A stretch of 22,302 bases of DNA from JBBSHS01 sp038232515 (lineage in GTDB: Bacteria > Actinomycetota > Acidimicrobiia > Acidimicrobiales > JAUJNH01). A program made the translations under genes and the position numbers. The stretch lies in assembly GCA_038232515.1 (NCBI GenBank), contig JBBSHS010000042.1:1-22302 (forward strand), given 5' to 3'. Positions 7,096 through 15,681 of this stretch are shown here, in pieces. The notes under the pieces were generated by a model. The model did not search any database, had not been told where the DNA came from, and saw only the letters and a list, made by a program, of their open reading frames with translations. Within the stretch, counting starts at the first letter, position 1. Each line of letters opens with the position of its first letter.

Positions 7096-8412
7096 GTGTC
7101 CCCGCTGATGCCGCCCTGCGTTCCGTCCGGGCCGGCCTGGCTGGCCACCCGCCGGGCTGAGGCTGCGGACCGGTTCGCTGGCCTGGCCCCGCCCACACCG
7201 GCCGAGGAGGTATGGCGCTACAGCCGCATCGACCAGCTCCACCTCGACCGCTACGGGCCGGTCCCCTCCGCCGGGTCGTCAGCGCCACCGACCGACGACA
7301 CCACAGGCTCTGGCCTGCCTGCCTCGGTCGCGGCCCTCGTCGAGGCCCTTGGTGCCCGTGCCGCGATGGTCGTCACCCGCAACGGCCGGGTGACGCAGTT
7401 GGAGGCCGAGCCGGCGGCGGCCAAGATCCTGCTCACCGCCGCGGCCGACGACACCTCCGACGCCGGTAGGCCGCTTGACGTCACCGACACCCCTCACGAC
7501 GCGCTCACCGCCCTGCACGATGCCCACCTGGCGGACGCCGTGCTCATCGAGATCCCCAACGGTGTGGCGCTCACCGAGCCCATCGTCATCGTCCACTGGG
7601 TGGACGCCGACCGGGCCGTCGTGCCGGTGCGCACCGTGGTGACCGTGGGCGAGGCGGCTGAGGCCACGGTGGTGGAGATCATTGCCGGCACCGACGTCGA
7701 CAGCTTGGTCCTGCCCGTCACCGCGCTGATGCTCGGCCCGGCGGCCAACCTGCGCTACGCCAGTGTGCAGCAGGCCGGCAGTCGGGCATGGGTGGTGGCC
7801 CATCAGGGCAGCACGGTGGACCGTGACGCCGCCCTCAGTTCGGCGTCGGTGGCGCTGGGCGGCGGCTATGCCCGCCTGCGCACCGACTCGGCCCTGGTGG
7901 GCAAAGGCGCATCGACCAAGCTCTTGGCCGTGTACTTCGGTGAGGGCGACCAGATGCACGACTTCCGAACGCTCCAGGACCACCGGGCCGAGAAGACCAC
8001 CAGTGAGCTGCTGTTCAAGGGGGCGGTGGCCGACACCAGCCACAGCGTCTACACCGGTCTCATCCGGGTGGAGAACGGCGCCCACGGCACGAAGGCCTTC
8101 CAGACCAACCGCAATCTCGTGCTCTCCGAAGGTGCCCGCGCCGACTCGGTGCCCAACCTGGAGATCGACGAGAACGACGTGGCCTGCAGCCATGCGTCGG
8201 CGGTCGGACCGGTCGACGACGAGCAGCGTTTCTACCTGGAGGCCAGGGGAGTGCCCTCCGGGGTGGCCGACCGCCTCATCGTCCTCGGCTTCCTGACCGA
8301 GGTGCTCGACCGGTCGCCGGTGCCCGGACTGCGCCAGCCTCTGGCCGACGCCCTGGCCGACCGCCTCGAGCGGGTGGAGGCGCCCACCGGGGCCCCGGGT
8401 GGGGCAGGCTGA
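7096..8412 (+). CDS. sufD: Fe-S cluster assembly protein SufD
   Basis: SufD (438 residues) pairs with SufB and the SufC ATPase in the cytosolic SUF scaffold complex. The C-terminal half carries the family core: LAVYFGEGDQMHDFRTLQDH, KGAVADTSHSVYTGLIRVE and NRNLVLSEGARADSVPNLEI. Cys364-Ser-His366 in NDVACSHASAVG matches the Cys358/His360 pair of E. coli SufD at the SufB-SufD interface. The N-terminal third is divergent, as is usual for SufD. The start is GTG 7096, 8 nt after a TAGACT box, with no Shine-Dalgarno. The stop TGA overlaps the ferredoxin ATG (ATGA at 8409-8412 region), so translation is probably coupled. It has its own promoter separate from sufB. Confidence 0.95.
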   Translation: MSPLMPPCVPSGPAWLATRRAEAADRFAGLAPPTPAEEVWRYSRIDQLHLDRYGPVPSAGSSAPPTDDTTGSGLPASVAALVEALGARAAMVVTRNGRVTQLEAEPAAAKILLTAAADDTSDAGRPLDVTDTPHDALTALHDAHLADAVLIEIPNGVALTEPIVIVHWVDADRAVVPVRTVVTVGEAAEATVVEIIAGTDVDSLVLPVTALMLGPAANLRYASVQQAGSRAWVVAHQGSTVDRDAALSSASVALGGGYARLRTDSALVGKGASTKLLAVYFGEGDQMHDFRTLQDHRAEKTTSELLFKGAVADTSHSVYTGLIRVENGAHGTKAFQTNRNLVLSEGARADSVPNLEIDENDVACSHASAVGPVDDEQRFYLEARGVPSGVADRLIVLGFLTEVLDRSPVPGLRQPLADALADRLERVEAPTGAPGGAG

Positions 8413-8764
8413 TGGCCACATACCCCCTGTGCCCGGTGGACGACATGAAGCCCGGGGAGGCGCGCCGGTTCGACGTCGGCGGCCACCGCGTCGCCCTCGT
8501 CCGCATCGAAGACGACTTCTACGCCATCGGTGACCGCTGCAGCCATGCCGACGTCAGTCTGTCCGAGGGCGAGGTCCTGGAGGAGGAGCGGGAGATCGAG
8601 TGCTGGAAGCACGGGTCCACGTTCAGCTTGGAGACCGGTGAGCCCCTGTGTCTGCCCGCCACCCAGCCGGTGCCGACCTACACGGTCAGGGTCGAGGGCG
8701 GTGCCGTCGTGCTGGACGCCGAGGAAGCGGCCAACGCCGCAGACCTCTCCATGGACCTGAAGGC

Positions 8765-8768
<4 letters not shown>
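8412..8768 (+). CDS. Rieske-type [2Fe-2S] ferredoxin of the suf operon
   Basis: This 118-residue soluble Rieske ferredoxin has both ligand boxes: Cys43-x-His45 in GDRCSHADVSL and Cys64-x2-His67 in IECWKHGSTFSLETGE. The disulfide cysteines of high-potential respiratory Rieske proteins are absent, so it resembles dioxygenase-type ferredoxins. In other actinobacteria a gene annotated as a dioxygenase ferredoxin subunit sits between sufD and sufC, and this position matches. It may supply electrons during cluster assembly (inference). Its ATG overlaps the sufD stop, and its stop overlaps the sufC ATG, so sufD-fdx-sufC is a tightly coupled unit. Confidence 0.92.
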
Positions 8769-9607
<839 letters not shown>

Positions 9608-9624
9608 GGGGCCAGGGGCTTGGT

Positions 9625-10638
9625 TTAACCCAGGGTCGTGGTGGGGGCCGGGATCGTGGCGGCGGGCGGAGTGGTGGCCGCCGGCGGGCCCGGAGGCGGC
9701 GGCCCGGCGGCCGGATCGGGCGGGGCCAACTCGTTGAACGGCACGGGCGCGGCCTTGCCGCCCAGCACATACACCGGGGTTCCGATACTCACGCTGTTGA
9801 ACATCCCCATCGAGGAGTTCATGGGGATGCGGACGCAGCCGTGGCTGGCCGGCTGGTTGGGTACGGCCGGTTCGCCGTGGATGGCGATGCCCCCGTTGAA
9901 GTACATCGGGTTGTAAAGCTCACCGAGCTTGGAGACCCGTAGACCCAGGATCTTGCGGTTGACCCGGAAGGAGCCACCGGGCGTCACCGCCGTAGCGCAG
10001 CCGCCCCCCTTGGAGGCGGGCACGCAGTAACGCTGGCCGGAGCCGGTGGACACGGGAAGGACCTTGGTGAGGCGCCCACCGATCCAGTACTGCAGAATCT
10101 GGCGCTTGAGGTCGATCTCGATGCGGGTGGGCTCACCGTTGGGCAGCATCGGTGCGCCGAGGGCGGCCCTGGCGAGGAGGTTCAGGGTGTTCTGGTCGGC
10201 TTGGCCCGTGCGGGGCAGGTTCTGTTGTTTCTGGAAGGCGACGACGGCGAAGTAGGTGGGACTGTCGTAGGACGACCGGGCGGGGTCGACATCGAAGCGC
10301 AGGTCAGCGAGGCGCTGGCGTAGCTGTTGGACGGCTGGGCCGGTCATGCCCTTGACCAGGCCATTGGGGCCCGGCGTGATGACGGGGGCCGTGGTGACGG
10401 TCTCGGGCTTCGTGGTGCTGGTGGTGGTGGACGGCGCTGCGGTCGTCGTGGGCATGGGGAGGGCCGTGGTCGGTGCCGGAGCCGAGGTCGACGAGGTGTT
10501 GCCGGTGGCGGCCTTCGCCCCCCCGCCCGTGTTGCAGCTGGCGGCCACGAGGGCCACCCCGGCCAACGCCGCCCACAGCCGGCCCGAGCGTGGCACCACG
10601 CCGGGCCGAGCGGTGCTGGACAGCGACGACGGGCTCAA
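9625..10638 (-). CDS. Lipoprotein L,D-transpeptidase (YkuD) with peptidoglycan-binding domain
   Basis: This cell-wall enzyme forms 3-3 cross-links in peptidoglycan. Using the TTG at 10638 it has 337 residues: a signal peptide RLWAALAGVALVAASC with a probable lipidated Cys35, a Thr/Pro/Ser-rich linker (about 40-85), a PG_binding_1 domain (about 90-150, GMTGPAVQQLRQRLADL and VVAFQKQQNLPRTGQ), a YkuD domain with IHGEP and SHGCVRI (His266, catalytic Cys268), and a Pro-rich tail. GGAGG lies 4 nt before the TTG, and a CATACT box lies further up. The upstream ATG 10689 would add 17 residues and is the alternative; an internal GTG at about 10596 would give a shorter classical signal. It is monocistronic and converges on sufC. 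Confidence 0.9.
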   Translation of the reverse strand: MSPSSLSSTARPGVVPRSGRLWAALAGVALVAASCNTGGGAKAATGNTSSTSAPAPTTALPMPTTTAAPSTTTSTTKPETVTTAPVITPGPNGLVKGMTGPAVQQLRQRLADLRFDVDPARSSYDSPTYFAVVAFQKQQNLPRTGQADQNTLNLLARAALGAPMLPNGEPTRIEIDLKRQILQYWIGGRLTKVLPVSTGSGQRYCVPASKGGGCATAVTPGGSFRVNRKILGLRVSKLGELYNPMYFNGGIAIHGEPAVPNQPASHGCVRIPMNSSMGMFNSVSIGTPVYVLGGKAAPVPFNELAPPDPAAGPPPPGPPAATTPPAATIPAPTTTLG

Positions 10639-10669
10639 AAGGCCTCCATGGCCGATCCGGGGTTTCGAC

Positions 10670-10675
10670 AGTATG
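10670..10675 (-). promoter_or_regulatory. Candidate -10 of the L,D-transpeptidase gene
   Basis: CATACT on the minus strand lies about 31 nt before the TTG at 10638. Next to it is an AT-rich patch (10685-10713) holding TGCAA repeats, unusual for this GC-rich window. No clear -35. If this is the -10, the ATG at 10689 would lie upstream of the transcript, which supports the TTG start. Confidence 0.25.
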
Positions 10676-10727
10676 ACGGATGACCGCACATTTTTCGTTG
10701 CACCTTCTTTTGCAGCCGCCCGGCGCT

Positions 10728-11253
10728 ATGGGAGAGGAATGGCCGACGCTTCTGTTGCACGAGCGCCTTCTCCTGCTCGTCCTCGATGACCACAAGGGCA
10801 CCAGCCGGTCCAACTATGCGGAGTCCGGGCTGGCCGGCCGTGCTGATGGACCTGGTGCGCTCAGGCGTGGTCGAGATCGCTGACGACCACACGGTGTCAA
10901 CGGGGGCGGGGGGCCCCGACAGGGTTGCTGGCCGATGCCGCCGCCGTGATCGCCGACGAGACTGACCCCCGGGCCCCGAGGTGGTGGGTGGACCACCTGC
11001 CCGGACGCCTGAAGCCGTTGCCATCCTGGCCGGTCTGGTGGCGGCCCTCGATCTGGTCGGCACGGTCGTCGACGACGACCAGCGCAAAGAGGCCAAGCGA
11101 GCCGAGCAGCTGGTCGAGGGCAACGAGCTGGGCGAAGCCGTGCGCCAGGCCATAAAGGGAGGCCAAGCCGCCGTCATGGGGGCAATCGTCGCCTCGACGG
11201 CGGCCTCGACAGCCGCCTCGGCCTGTACCACCACCACGCCTGGATGCTCCTGA
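10728..11253 (+). pseudogene. Decayed GPP34-family gene (three frame changes, internal deletion)
   Basis: Four pieces of a GPP34 (Golgi phosphoprotein 3-like) protein appear in order but in different frames. Frame a from ATG 10728: LLLHERLLLLVLDDHKG to ESGLAG. Frame b from about 10837: AVLMDLVRSGVVEIADDHTV. Frame c from about 10919: LLADAAAVIADETDPRAPRW then WVDHLPGRLKP. Frame b again from about 11002: RTPEAVAILAGLVAALDLVG then a helix ending in an Ala/Thr-rich tail, with stop at 11253. Between the last two pieces the usual middle of the domain (roughly 50-60 residues) is missing. Actinobacterial GPP34 proteins are usually about 220 residues. Several independent lesions argue for true decay rather than one sequencing error, though a G/C run at 10903-10916 could be error-prone. 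Family assignment is from memory of the consensus. Confidence 0.75.
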
Positions 11254-11335
11254 CGGCAGCCATCCCGAGCCCGATCCTGCCGGCACTGACCCCGGCCGGT
11301 CGGCCGGGCCGGACGTGCCCGACGGGGTCGTTCGG

Positions 11336-11357
11336 CTCGTAGGCGACTCGTAGGCGA
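11336..11357. repeat. Exact 11-bp tandem repeat, two copies
   Basis: CTCGTAGGCGA is present at 11336-11346 and again at 11347-11357. It lies in the 231-bp non-coding gap between the GPP34 pseudogene and ctaE. It may be a replication-slippage duplication or a paired protein site one helical turn apart; nothing decides between these. Confidence 0.5.
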
Positions 11358-11412
11358 GGAGTCCGCCGCAGCGGCACGGCCGCCGTGCTCATGGGCCTGA
11401 CCTCGTCCTGGT

Positions 11413-11430
11413 CCGACCCGGCTGGGTCGG
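11413..11430. promoter_or_regulatory. Palindrome upstream of ctaE
   Basis: CCGACCC-GGCT-GGGTCGG is a perfect 7-bp dyad with a 4-nt centre, 55 nt before the ctaE start. A CAGGAT at 11447-11452 downstream could be a -10, which would place the dyad at the -35 region. It could instead be an RNA hairpin. Function unproven. Confidence 0.3.
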
Positions 11431-11484
11431 CGGTGGCCGGTGGTGGCAGGATGGCGCCGACCCCGCCGAGCAGAGGAGGAGGCA

Positions 11485-12063
11485 GTGGCCCCAGCTGCGC
11501 CCGCGCCCAGCCTGGCCCGCGGTCGACCGCCGTTGCTGGCGGTCGGAACGGTCGTGTGGTTGGCGTCCGAGCTGCTGTTCTTCTCCGGTCTGTTCGCCGC
11601 CTACTACGCGCTACGGGCCCAGGCCACACAGTGGCCGCCTCCCGGAGTCCATCTCGACATGATGACGTCGAGCATCGGCACGGCCATGCTGGTGCTGTCC
11701 AGCGGCACGATGCAGCTCGGGGTGAAGGCCACCAAGGGCGGGAACCGGCTGGGCTACCTGCGCTGGTTGGCCGTCACCTTCGTCTTGGGCACCGTCTTCC
11801 TCGCCATCCAGCTCAACGACTACCAAAAGCTGACGTTCGGCATCGGTACGCACGCCTACGGCTCGGCCTTCTACCTCACGACGGGCTTCCACGCCCTGCA
11901 CGTCGGCGCTGGCCTGGTGGCCATGCTGCTGGTGGCCGGGCGGGCCACCAACACGTCCTTCGGCGCCGACGACATCCCCTCGGTCGAGATGCTGTCGTAC
12001 TACTGGCATTTCGTCGACGTCGTCTGGATCGGCCTGTGGCTCACATTGTTCTTCGTGCGATGA
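11485..12063 (+). CDS. ctaE: Cytochrome c oxidase subunit III
   Basis: The 192-residue membrane protein has about five helices, the short actinobacterial form of subunit III. Motifs include ASELLFFSGLFAAYYALRAQ near the N terminus, LTTGFHALHVGAGLVAMLL (about 130-150) and YYWHFVDVVWIGLWLTLFF at the C terminus. It is part of the aa3 oxidase core in the membrane. GTG 11485 is chosen over the upstream ATG because GAGGAG lies just before it and the family motif begins soon after. It starts the plus-strand unit ctaE-qcrC-qcrA-qcrB, the usual actinobacterial order, with a 34-nt gap to qcrC. Confidence 0.95.
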   Translation: MAPAAPAPSLARGRPPLLAVGTVVWLASELLFFSGLFAAYYALRAQATQWPPPGVHLDMMTSSIGTAMLVLSSGTMQLGVKATKGGNRLGYLRWLAVTFVLGTVFLAIQLNDYQKLTFGIGTHAYGSAFYLTTGFHALHVGAGLVAMLLVAGRATNTSFGADDIPSVEMLSYYWHFVDVVWIGLWLTLFFVR

Positions 12064-12097
12064 GGCACCCGTCGCCGACTTCGGCCCGGAGCAGCCC

Positions 12098-12838
12098 ATG
12101 AGGGGGGCGGCGGCCGGGCTTCTCCTCGTGGCCGTGGCCCTCGCCGTCGGGTTCGGATCGTCCTTCCGGGCCACGGCTGCACCGGCCCAGACCGCCGATC
12201 CGGCGGCCCTGGCCGGCGGCCGTGCGTTGTTCGTCACCGGCTGCAGCACCTGTCACGGAGGGGACGGCAGAGGCATCGCCAAGCGGGGGCCGTCGCTGCT
12301 CGACTCCGGGGCGGCGGGTGCCGACTTCTACCTGAGGACGGGCCGCATGCCGCTGGCCAACCCCGACCAGCAGCCGTTGCGGGGCCCCGCCGCCTACAAC
12401 GGCCGCGAGATCGGCGAACTGGTGGCCTACGTCGCCTCGCTGGGCCAGGGGCCGCCCATCCCGACCGTGGGGCCGGGCAATCTGTCGGCCGGCAACTCGG
12501 AATTTCAGCTCAACTGTGGGGCCTGCCACTCCGTGGTAGGGGCCGGCGGAGCGCTCAGCTACGGCGACGTGGTCCCGTCCCTCCAGCGGGCCACCCGCAC
12601 CGACGTGCTGGAGGCCGTCCGCGTCGGCCCGGGCAACATGCCCAGGTTCTCGGCTGAGGTCCTGACCCCACAGCAGCTGGCTGACGTAGCCACCTACGTC
12701 CAGTACCTGCACCATCCCGAGGACCGGGGCGGGTTCGGGCTCGGGCATCTCGGGCCCATCCCCGAAGGCTTCGTCGGGCTGGTGCTGGGTCTTGGAGCGC
12801 TGTTGCTGTGCGTGCGCCTGGTCGGGACGCGAGCATGA
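12098..12838 (+). CDS. qcrC: Diheme cytochrome c of the bcc complex (QcrC)
   Basis: This 246-residue membrane-anchored protein carries electrons from the bc complex to the oxidase inside the actinobacterial bcc-aa3 supercomplex, replacing a soluble cytochrome c. An N-terminal hydrophobic segment (about 5-22) is followed by two cytochrome c domains: CSTCH at 49-53 and CGACH at 140-144, with axial Met candidates in GRMPLANP and GNMPRFSAEV. A C-terminal helix (about 224-242) anchors it. The duplicated domain is diagnostic of this subunit. A GGAG lies near the ATG. Its stop overlaps the qcrA ATG (ATGA). Confidence 0.95.
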   Translation: MRGAAAGLLLVAVALAVGFGSSFRATAAPAQTADPAALAGGRALFVTGCSTCHGGDGRGIAKRGPSLLDSGAAGADFYLRTGRMPLANPDQQPLRGPAAYNGREIGELVAYVASLGQGPPIPTVGPGNLSAGNSEFQLNCGACHSVVGAGGALSYGDVVPSLQRATRTDVLEAVRVGPGNMPRFSAEVLTPQQLADVATYVQYLHHPEDRGGFGLGHLGPIPEGFVGLVLGLGALLLCVRLVGTRA

Positions 12839-13722
12839 GCGGCACCCAGGGCCGCAGTGACGAAGCCAGGGCCGAACGCCGTGTGGCCATCTGCCTCGGG
12901 CTCAGCATCGTCGCTGCTCTCGGTCTCACCGTGGTCTACATGCTCGGTGGCCAGCCCCAGGCCGAGGGCGGTCTGCTGTTCCTGGCCCTCGGCTTCCTGG
13001 CCCTCGGGCTCATCCTGTGGGGCAAGGAACTGCTGCCCAATGCCCCCGTCACGGCCTCCCGGACGCCGCACGAATCCTCGACCGGCGCCCGGGAGGGAGT
13101 GGGCGAGGCCTTCGCCCGGGGGGGTGACCGCATGTTCCGGCGCACGTTCCTCGTCAAGATGGCAGCCCTAGCCGGAGGATCTCTGGGCCTCGCCGCCATT
13201 TTCCCCATCGCTTCGCTGGGCCCCTCCCCGGGCCACGCCCTCAAGCGCACGTCGTGGGCCAGAGGCAGGCGCCTGGTGCAACTGGACGGCACGCCGGTGC
13301 GTCCGTCGGACCTCGGCGTGGACAACATCCTCACCGTGTTCCCCGAAGGCACCGGCGACGACCCGCAGACCCAGGCCGACTCCCAGGTGGTGCTCATCAA
13401 CATCGGCAGCGCCAGACAGGTCGTCCGCAAAGGCCGGGCCACCTGGAGCGTCGACGGCCTCGTCGCCTACTCCAAGATCTGCACCCATGCCGGTTGCCCG
13501 GTGGGGCTGTACAAGGCGGACGGCAATACCCGGCCGTCCCATGAGCTGCTGTGCCCTTGCCACCAGAGCACCTTCGACGTGCTCGACGGCTGCCGACCCG
13601 TCTTCGGGCCCGCCGCCCGGTCGCTGCCCCAGCTGCCTCTGGCCCTTTCCCCCGACGGATATCTGGTGGCCCAGTCCGATTTCACCGAGCCGGTGGGCCC
13701 ATCGTTCTGGAACCGGACGTGA
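12835..13722 (+). CDS. qcrA: Rieske iron-sulfur subunit of cytochrome bcc complex (QcrA)
   Basis: The 295-residue protein has the long actinobacterial N terminus with two hydrophobic helices (about 20-40 and 45-65) and a third (about 108-128) before the periplasm-side Rieske domain. Ligands are Cys216 and His218 in CTHAGCPVGLY and Cys240 and His243 in CPCHQSTFD; Cys221 and Cys242 form the usual disulfide. It accepts electrons from quinol at the cytochrome b site. It needs a [2Fe-2S] cluster, so it is a direct client of an Fe-S assembly pathway such as the flanking SUF genes. It overlaps qcrC and qcrB by 4 nt each. Confidence 0.96.
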   Translation: MSGTQGRSDEARAERRVAICLGLSIVAALGLTVVYMLGGQPQAEGGLLFLALGFLALGLILWGKELLPNAPVTASRTPHESSTGAREGVGEAFARGGDRMFRRTFLVKMAALAGGSLGLAAIFPIASLGPSPGHALKRTSWARGRRLVQLDGTPVRPSDLGVDNILTVFPEGTGDDPQTQADSQVVLINIGSARQVVRKGRATWSVDGLVAYSKICTHAGCPVGLYKADGNTRPSHELLCPCHQSTFDVLDGCRPVFGPAARSLPQLPLALSPDGYLVAQSDFTEPVGPSFWNRT

Positions 13723-15257
13723 ACGGCTCCGGCCGCGATCGCCGCCCCGAAGTGGGGCCGACCGTGGAGGAGGATGGTCCCTCCCGACGCCGGGGCGGTG
13801 TCATCAGTCGGGCCCCGCGCTGGGTGGACGACCGCCTGGGCATGTCGAAGTTCGCCGAGTCGGCTCTAGACAAGGTCTTCCCCGACCACTGGTCGTTCAT
13901 GTTCGGCGAGCTGGCCTTCTACGCGTTCCTGCTCCTGCTGGGGACCGGCGTCTACCTGACGTTCTTCTTCGCCCCGTCCGAGCGGGCCGTCGTCTACCAC
14001 GGGACCTATGTCCCGTTGCGGGGCGTGCAGATGAGCGAGGCCTACAAGTCGGTCATCGAGATCAGCTTCAAGGTCAAGGCCGGCATGGTGATGCGCCAGA
14101 TGCACCACTGGGCCGCCTTGATCTTCCTCGGTGCCATCGTCGTGCACCTGTGCCGGGTCTTCTTCACCGGCGCCTTCCGGCGCCCCCGTGAGATCAACTG
14201 GGTCATCGGCGTGAGCCTGTTGGTCCTGGGCATCGTCAACGGCTTCGCCGGCTACTCACTACCCGACGACCTTCTGTCCGGCACCGGACTGCGCATCGCC
14301 AACGCCATCATCCTGTCGATACCGTTCCTGGGCCCGTGGCTCGGATCTCTGCTGTTCGGGGGCGAGTTCCCGGCGGCGTCGATCCTCAGCCGGCTCTACA
14401 TCATCCACGTGCTCCTCGTCCCGGCTGCCATCGCCGCCCTGCTGACCGCTCACCTCGCCATTCTCTGGCGCCAGAAGCACACCGACTTCCCAGGGCGGGA
14501 CAAGTCCGAGGACACCATCACCGGCAGCCGGATGTGGCCCACCTACGGGATGAAGTCGACCGGTCTGCTGTTCGCGGTGAGCGCCTTCACGGCCCTGCTC
14601 GGTGGCCTTGCCCAGATCAACCCCATCTGGCTTTACGGGCCCTACAAGCCGGCGGCGGTGTCGGCCGGTTCACAGCCGGACTGGTACATGGGATGGCTGG
14701 ACGGCGCCCTGAGGATGTTCCCCAACGTCGAGATCCGCGTCTTCCACGTCACCATCTCGAACCTGTTCTTCCCTGCCGTGGTGCTGCCCGGCATCACCTT
14801 CACGATGCTGGCGGTGTGGCCGTGGCTCGAGGCCCGGCTGACCCACGACCACGAGCCGCACAACCTCCTCGACCGCCCGCGGGACCGGCCCGTGCGCTCC
14901 GCTCTGGGGTCGGCCACGCTCGCCTTCTACTCGATACTGTTGCTCGGCTCGGCCACCGACATCCTGGCCACGACGTTCCACCTGTCGTTTAACACCATCA
15001 TCCGCATGTTGCAGGTGGCGATCTTCACCGTGCCCGTCATCGTGTTCCTGGTCGTCCGGCGGATCTGCCGTGACCTGTCGGCCGGTCGGGTGCGCCCCAT
15101 CCGCCAACCGGGCAGCGCGGTCATAGGCCGAGACGCCGAGGGCCGGATGGTGGTGGAACACGTCGACGAGCCGGATTCCCTGGCCGATGACGACAACGTG
15201 GGCGCCGACCCGGTCCGCCCCAACAAGGACATCCGTATCCGCACCGGCGGCGACTGA
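13719..15257 (+). CDS. qcrB: Cytochrome b subunit of cytochrome bcc complex (QcrB)
   Basis: The 512-residue quinol-oxidising membrane subunit binds two b hemes. Ligand pairs are His129/His143 in MHHWAALIFLGAIVVHL (spacing 14) and His230/His245 in IIHVLLVPAAIAALLTAHL (spacing 15, as in b6f-type proteins). The quinol-site motif is PDWY (320-323), the PEWY equivalent. About eight to nine helices are followed by a charged cytoplasmic tail (about 455-512). The start is GTG 13719, overlapping the qcrA stop (GTGA); the open frame upstream lies inside qcrA and is rejected. It ends 14 nt before the convergent ctaF stop, with no clear terminator hairpin in between. Confidence 0.96.
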   Translation: MNGSGRDRRPEVGPTVEEDGPSRRRGGVISRAPRWVDDRLGMSKFAESALDKVFPDHWSFMFGELAFYAFLLLLGTGVYLTFFFAPSERAVVYHGTYVPLRGVQMSEAYKSVIEISFKVKAGMVMRQMHHWAALIFLGAIVVHLCRVFFTGAFRRPREINWVIGVSLLVLGIVNGFAGYSLPDDLLSGTGLRIANAIILSIPFLGPWLGSLLFGGEFPAASILSRLYIIHVLLVPAAIAALLTAHLAILWRQKHTDFPGRDKSEDTITGSRMWPTYGMKSTGLLFAVSAFTALLGGLAQINPIWLYGPYKPAAVSAGSQPDWYMGWLDGALRMFPNVEIRVFHVTISNLFFPAVVLPGITFTMLAVWPWLEARLTHDHEPHNLLDRPRDRPVRSALGSATLAFYSILLLGSATDILATTFHLSFNTIIRMLQVAIFTVPVIVFLVVRRICRDLSAGRVRPIRQPGSAVIGRDAEGRMVVEHVDEPDSLADDDNVGADPVRPNKDIRIRTGGD

Positions 15258-15271
15258 GACGGCGGGGAGCG

Positions 15272-15670
15272 CTACTCCGGTGTCCGGGTGCGGGACTGCG
15301 ATTCGATGGCGAGGCCCACGACGCCGGTGAACACCAGCAGGCCGCCGAGGATGGCGAACCATGGCCCGTAGACCAGTCCCATCCCCACCAGGGTGGCGCC
15401 CAGACCGAGGACGAGTGGCCAGATGCTGGAGTGGGGGAACCAGCCGACAGGACCGGCGCCCTCGGCGAAGGTGCCCGTGTCGCGGTCCTCGGGTCGCTCG
15501 CCGGTGTGCCGGCCGACCATGGTCAGGTAACCCCACAGCAGGAGCCAGGCGCCGCCTCCGAGGCCCAGCATCACCGTGCCGACCCGCTCGCCGGTGAGGA
15601 CGGCGTAGCCGATGGCGCCGGCCAGGAGAAACAGGGCGCTGCCCAGGAAGATGAGCCGCTCGACGCGCAC
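15272..15670 (-). CDS. ctaF: Cytochrome c oxidase subunit IV, actinobacterial type
   Basis: The 132-residue protein has about four hydrophobic segments: LIFLGSALFLLAGAIGYAVL, VMLGLGGGAWLLLWGYLTMV, then a hydrophilic loop with AEGAGPVGWFPHSSIWPLVL, and a last helix with GPWFAILGGLLVFTGVVGLA. The topology and the GWFPHSSIWP stretch fit the actinobacterial subunit IV family. It is an accessory subunit of the aa3 oxidase. GTG 15670 has a GAGGAG 7 nt upstream that lies at the ctaD stop, so it is translated from the ctaD transcript (11-nt gap). Confidence 0.9.
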   Translation of the reverse strand: MRVERLIFLGSALFLLAGAIGYAVLTGERVGTVMLGLGGGAWLLLWGYLTMVGRHTGERPEDRDTGTFAEGAGPVGWFPHSSIWPLVLGLGATLVGMGLVYGPWFAILGGLLVFTGVVGLAIESQSRTRTPE

Positions 15671-15681
15671 GGGCCTGCTCC

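Noticed and set aside
8648..8764. Upstream extension of the sufC copy 1 frame
   Set aside because: It overlaps the ferredoxin gene out of frame; ATG 8765 overlaps the ferredoxin stop, as is usual for this operon.
11174..11629. Minus-strand frame across the ctaE upstream region
   Set aside because: The product is Arg/Pro-rich low complexity, and it overlaps the GPP34 remnant and ctaE.
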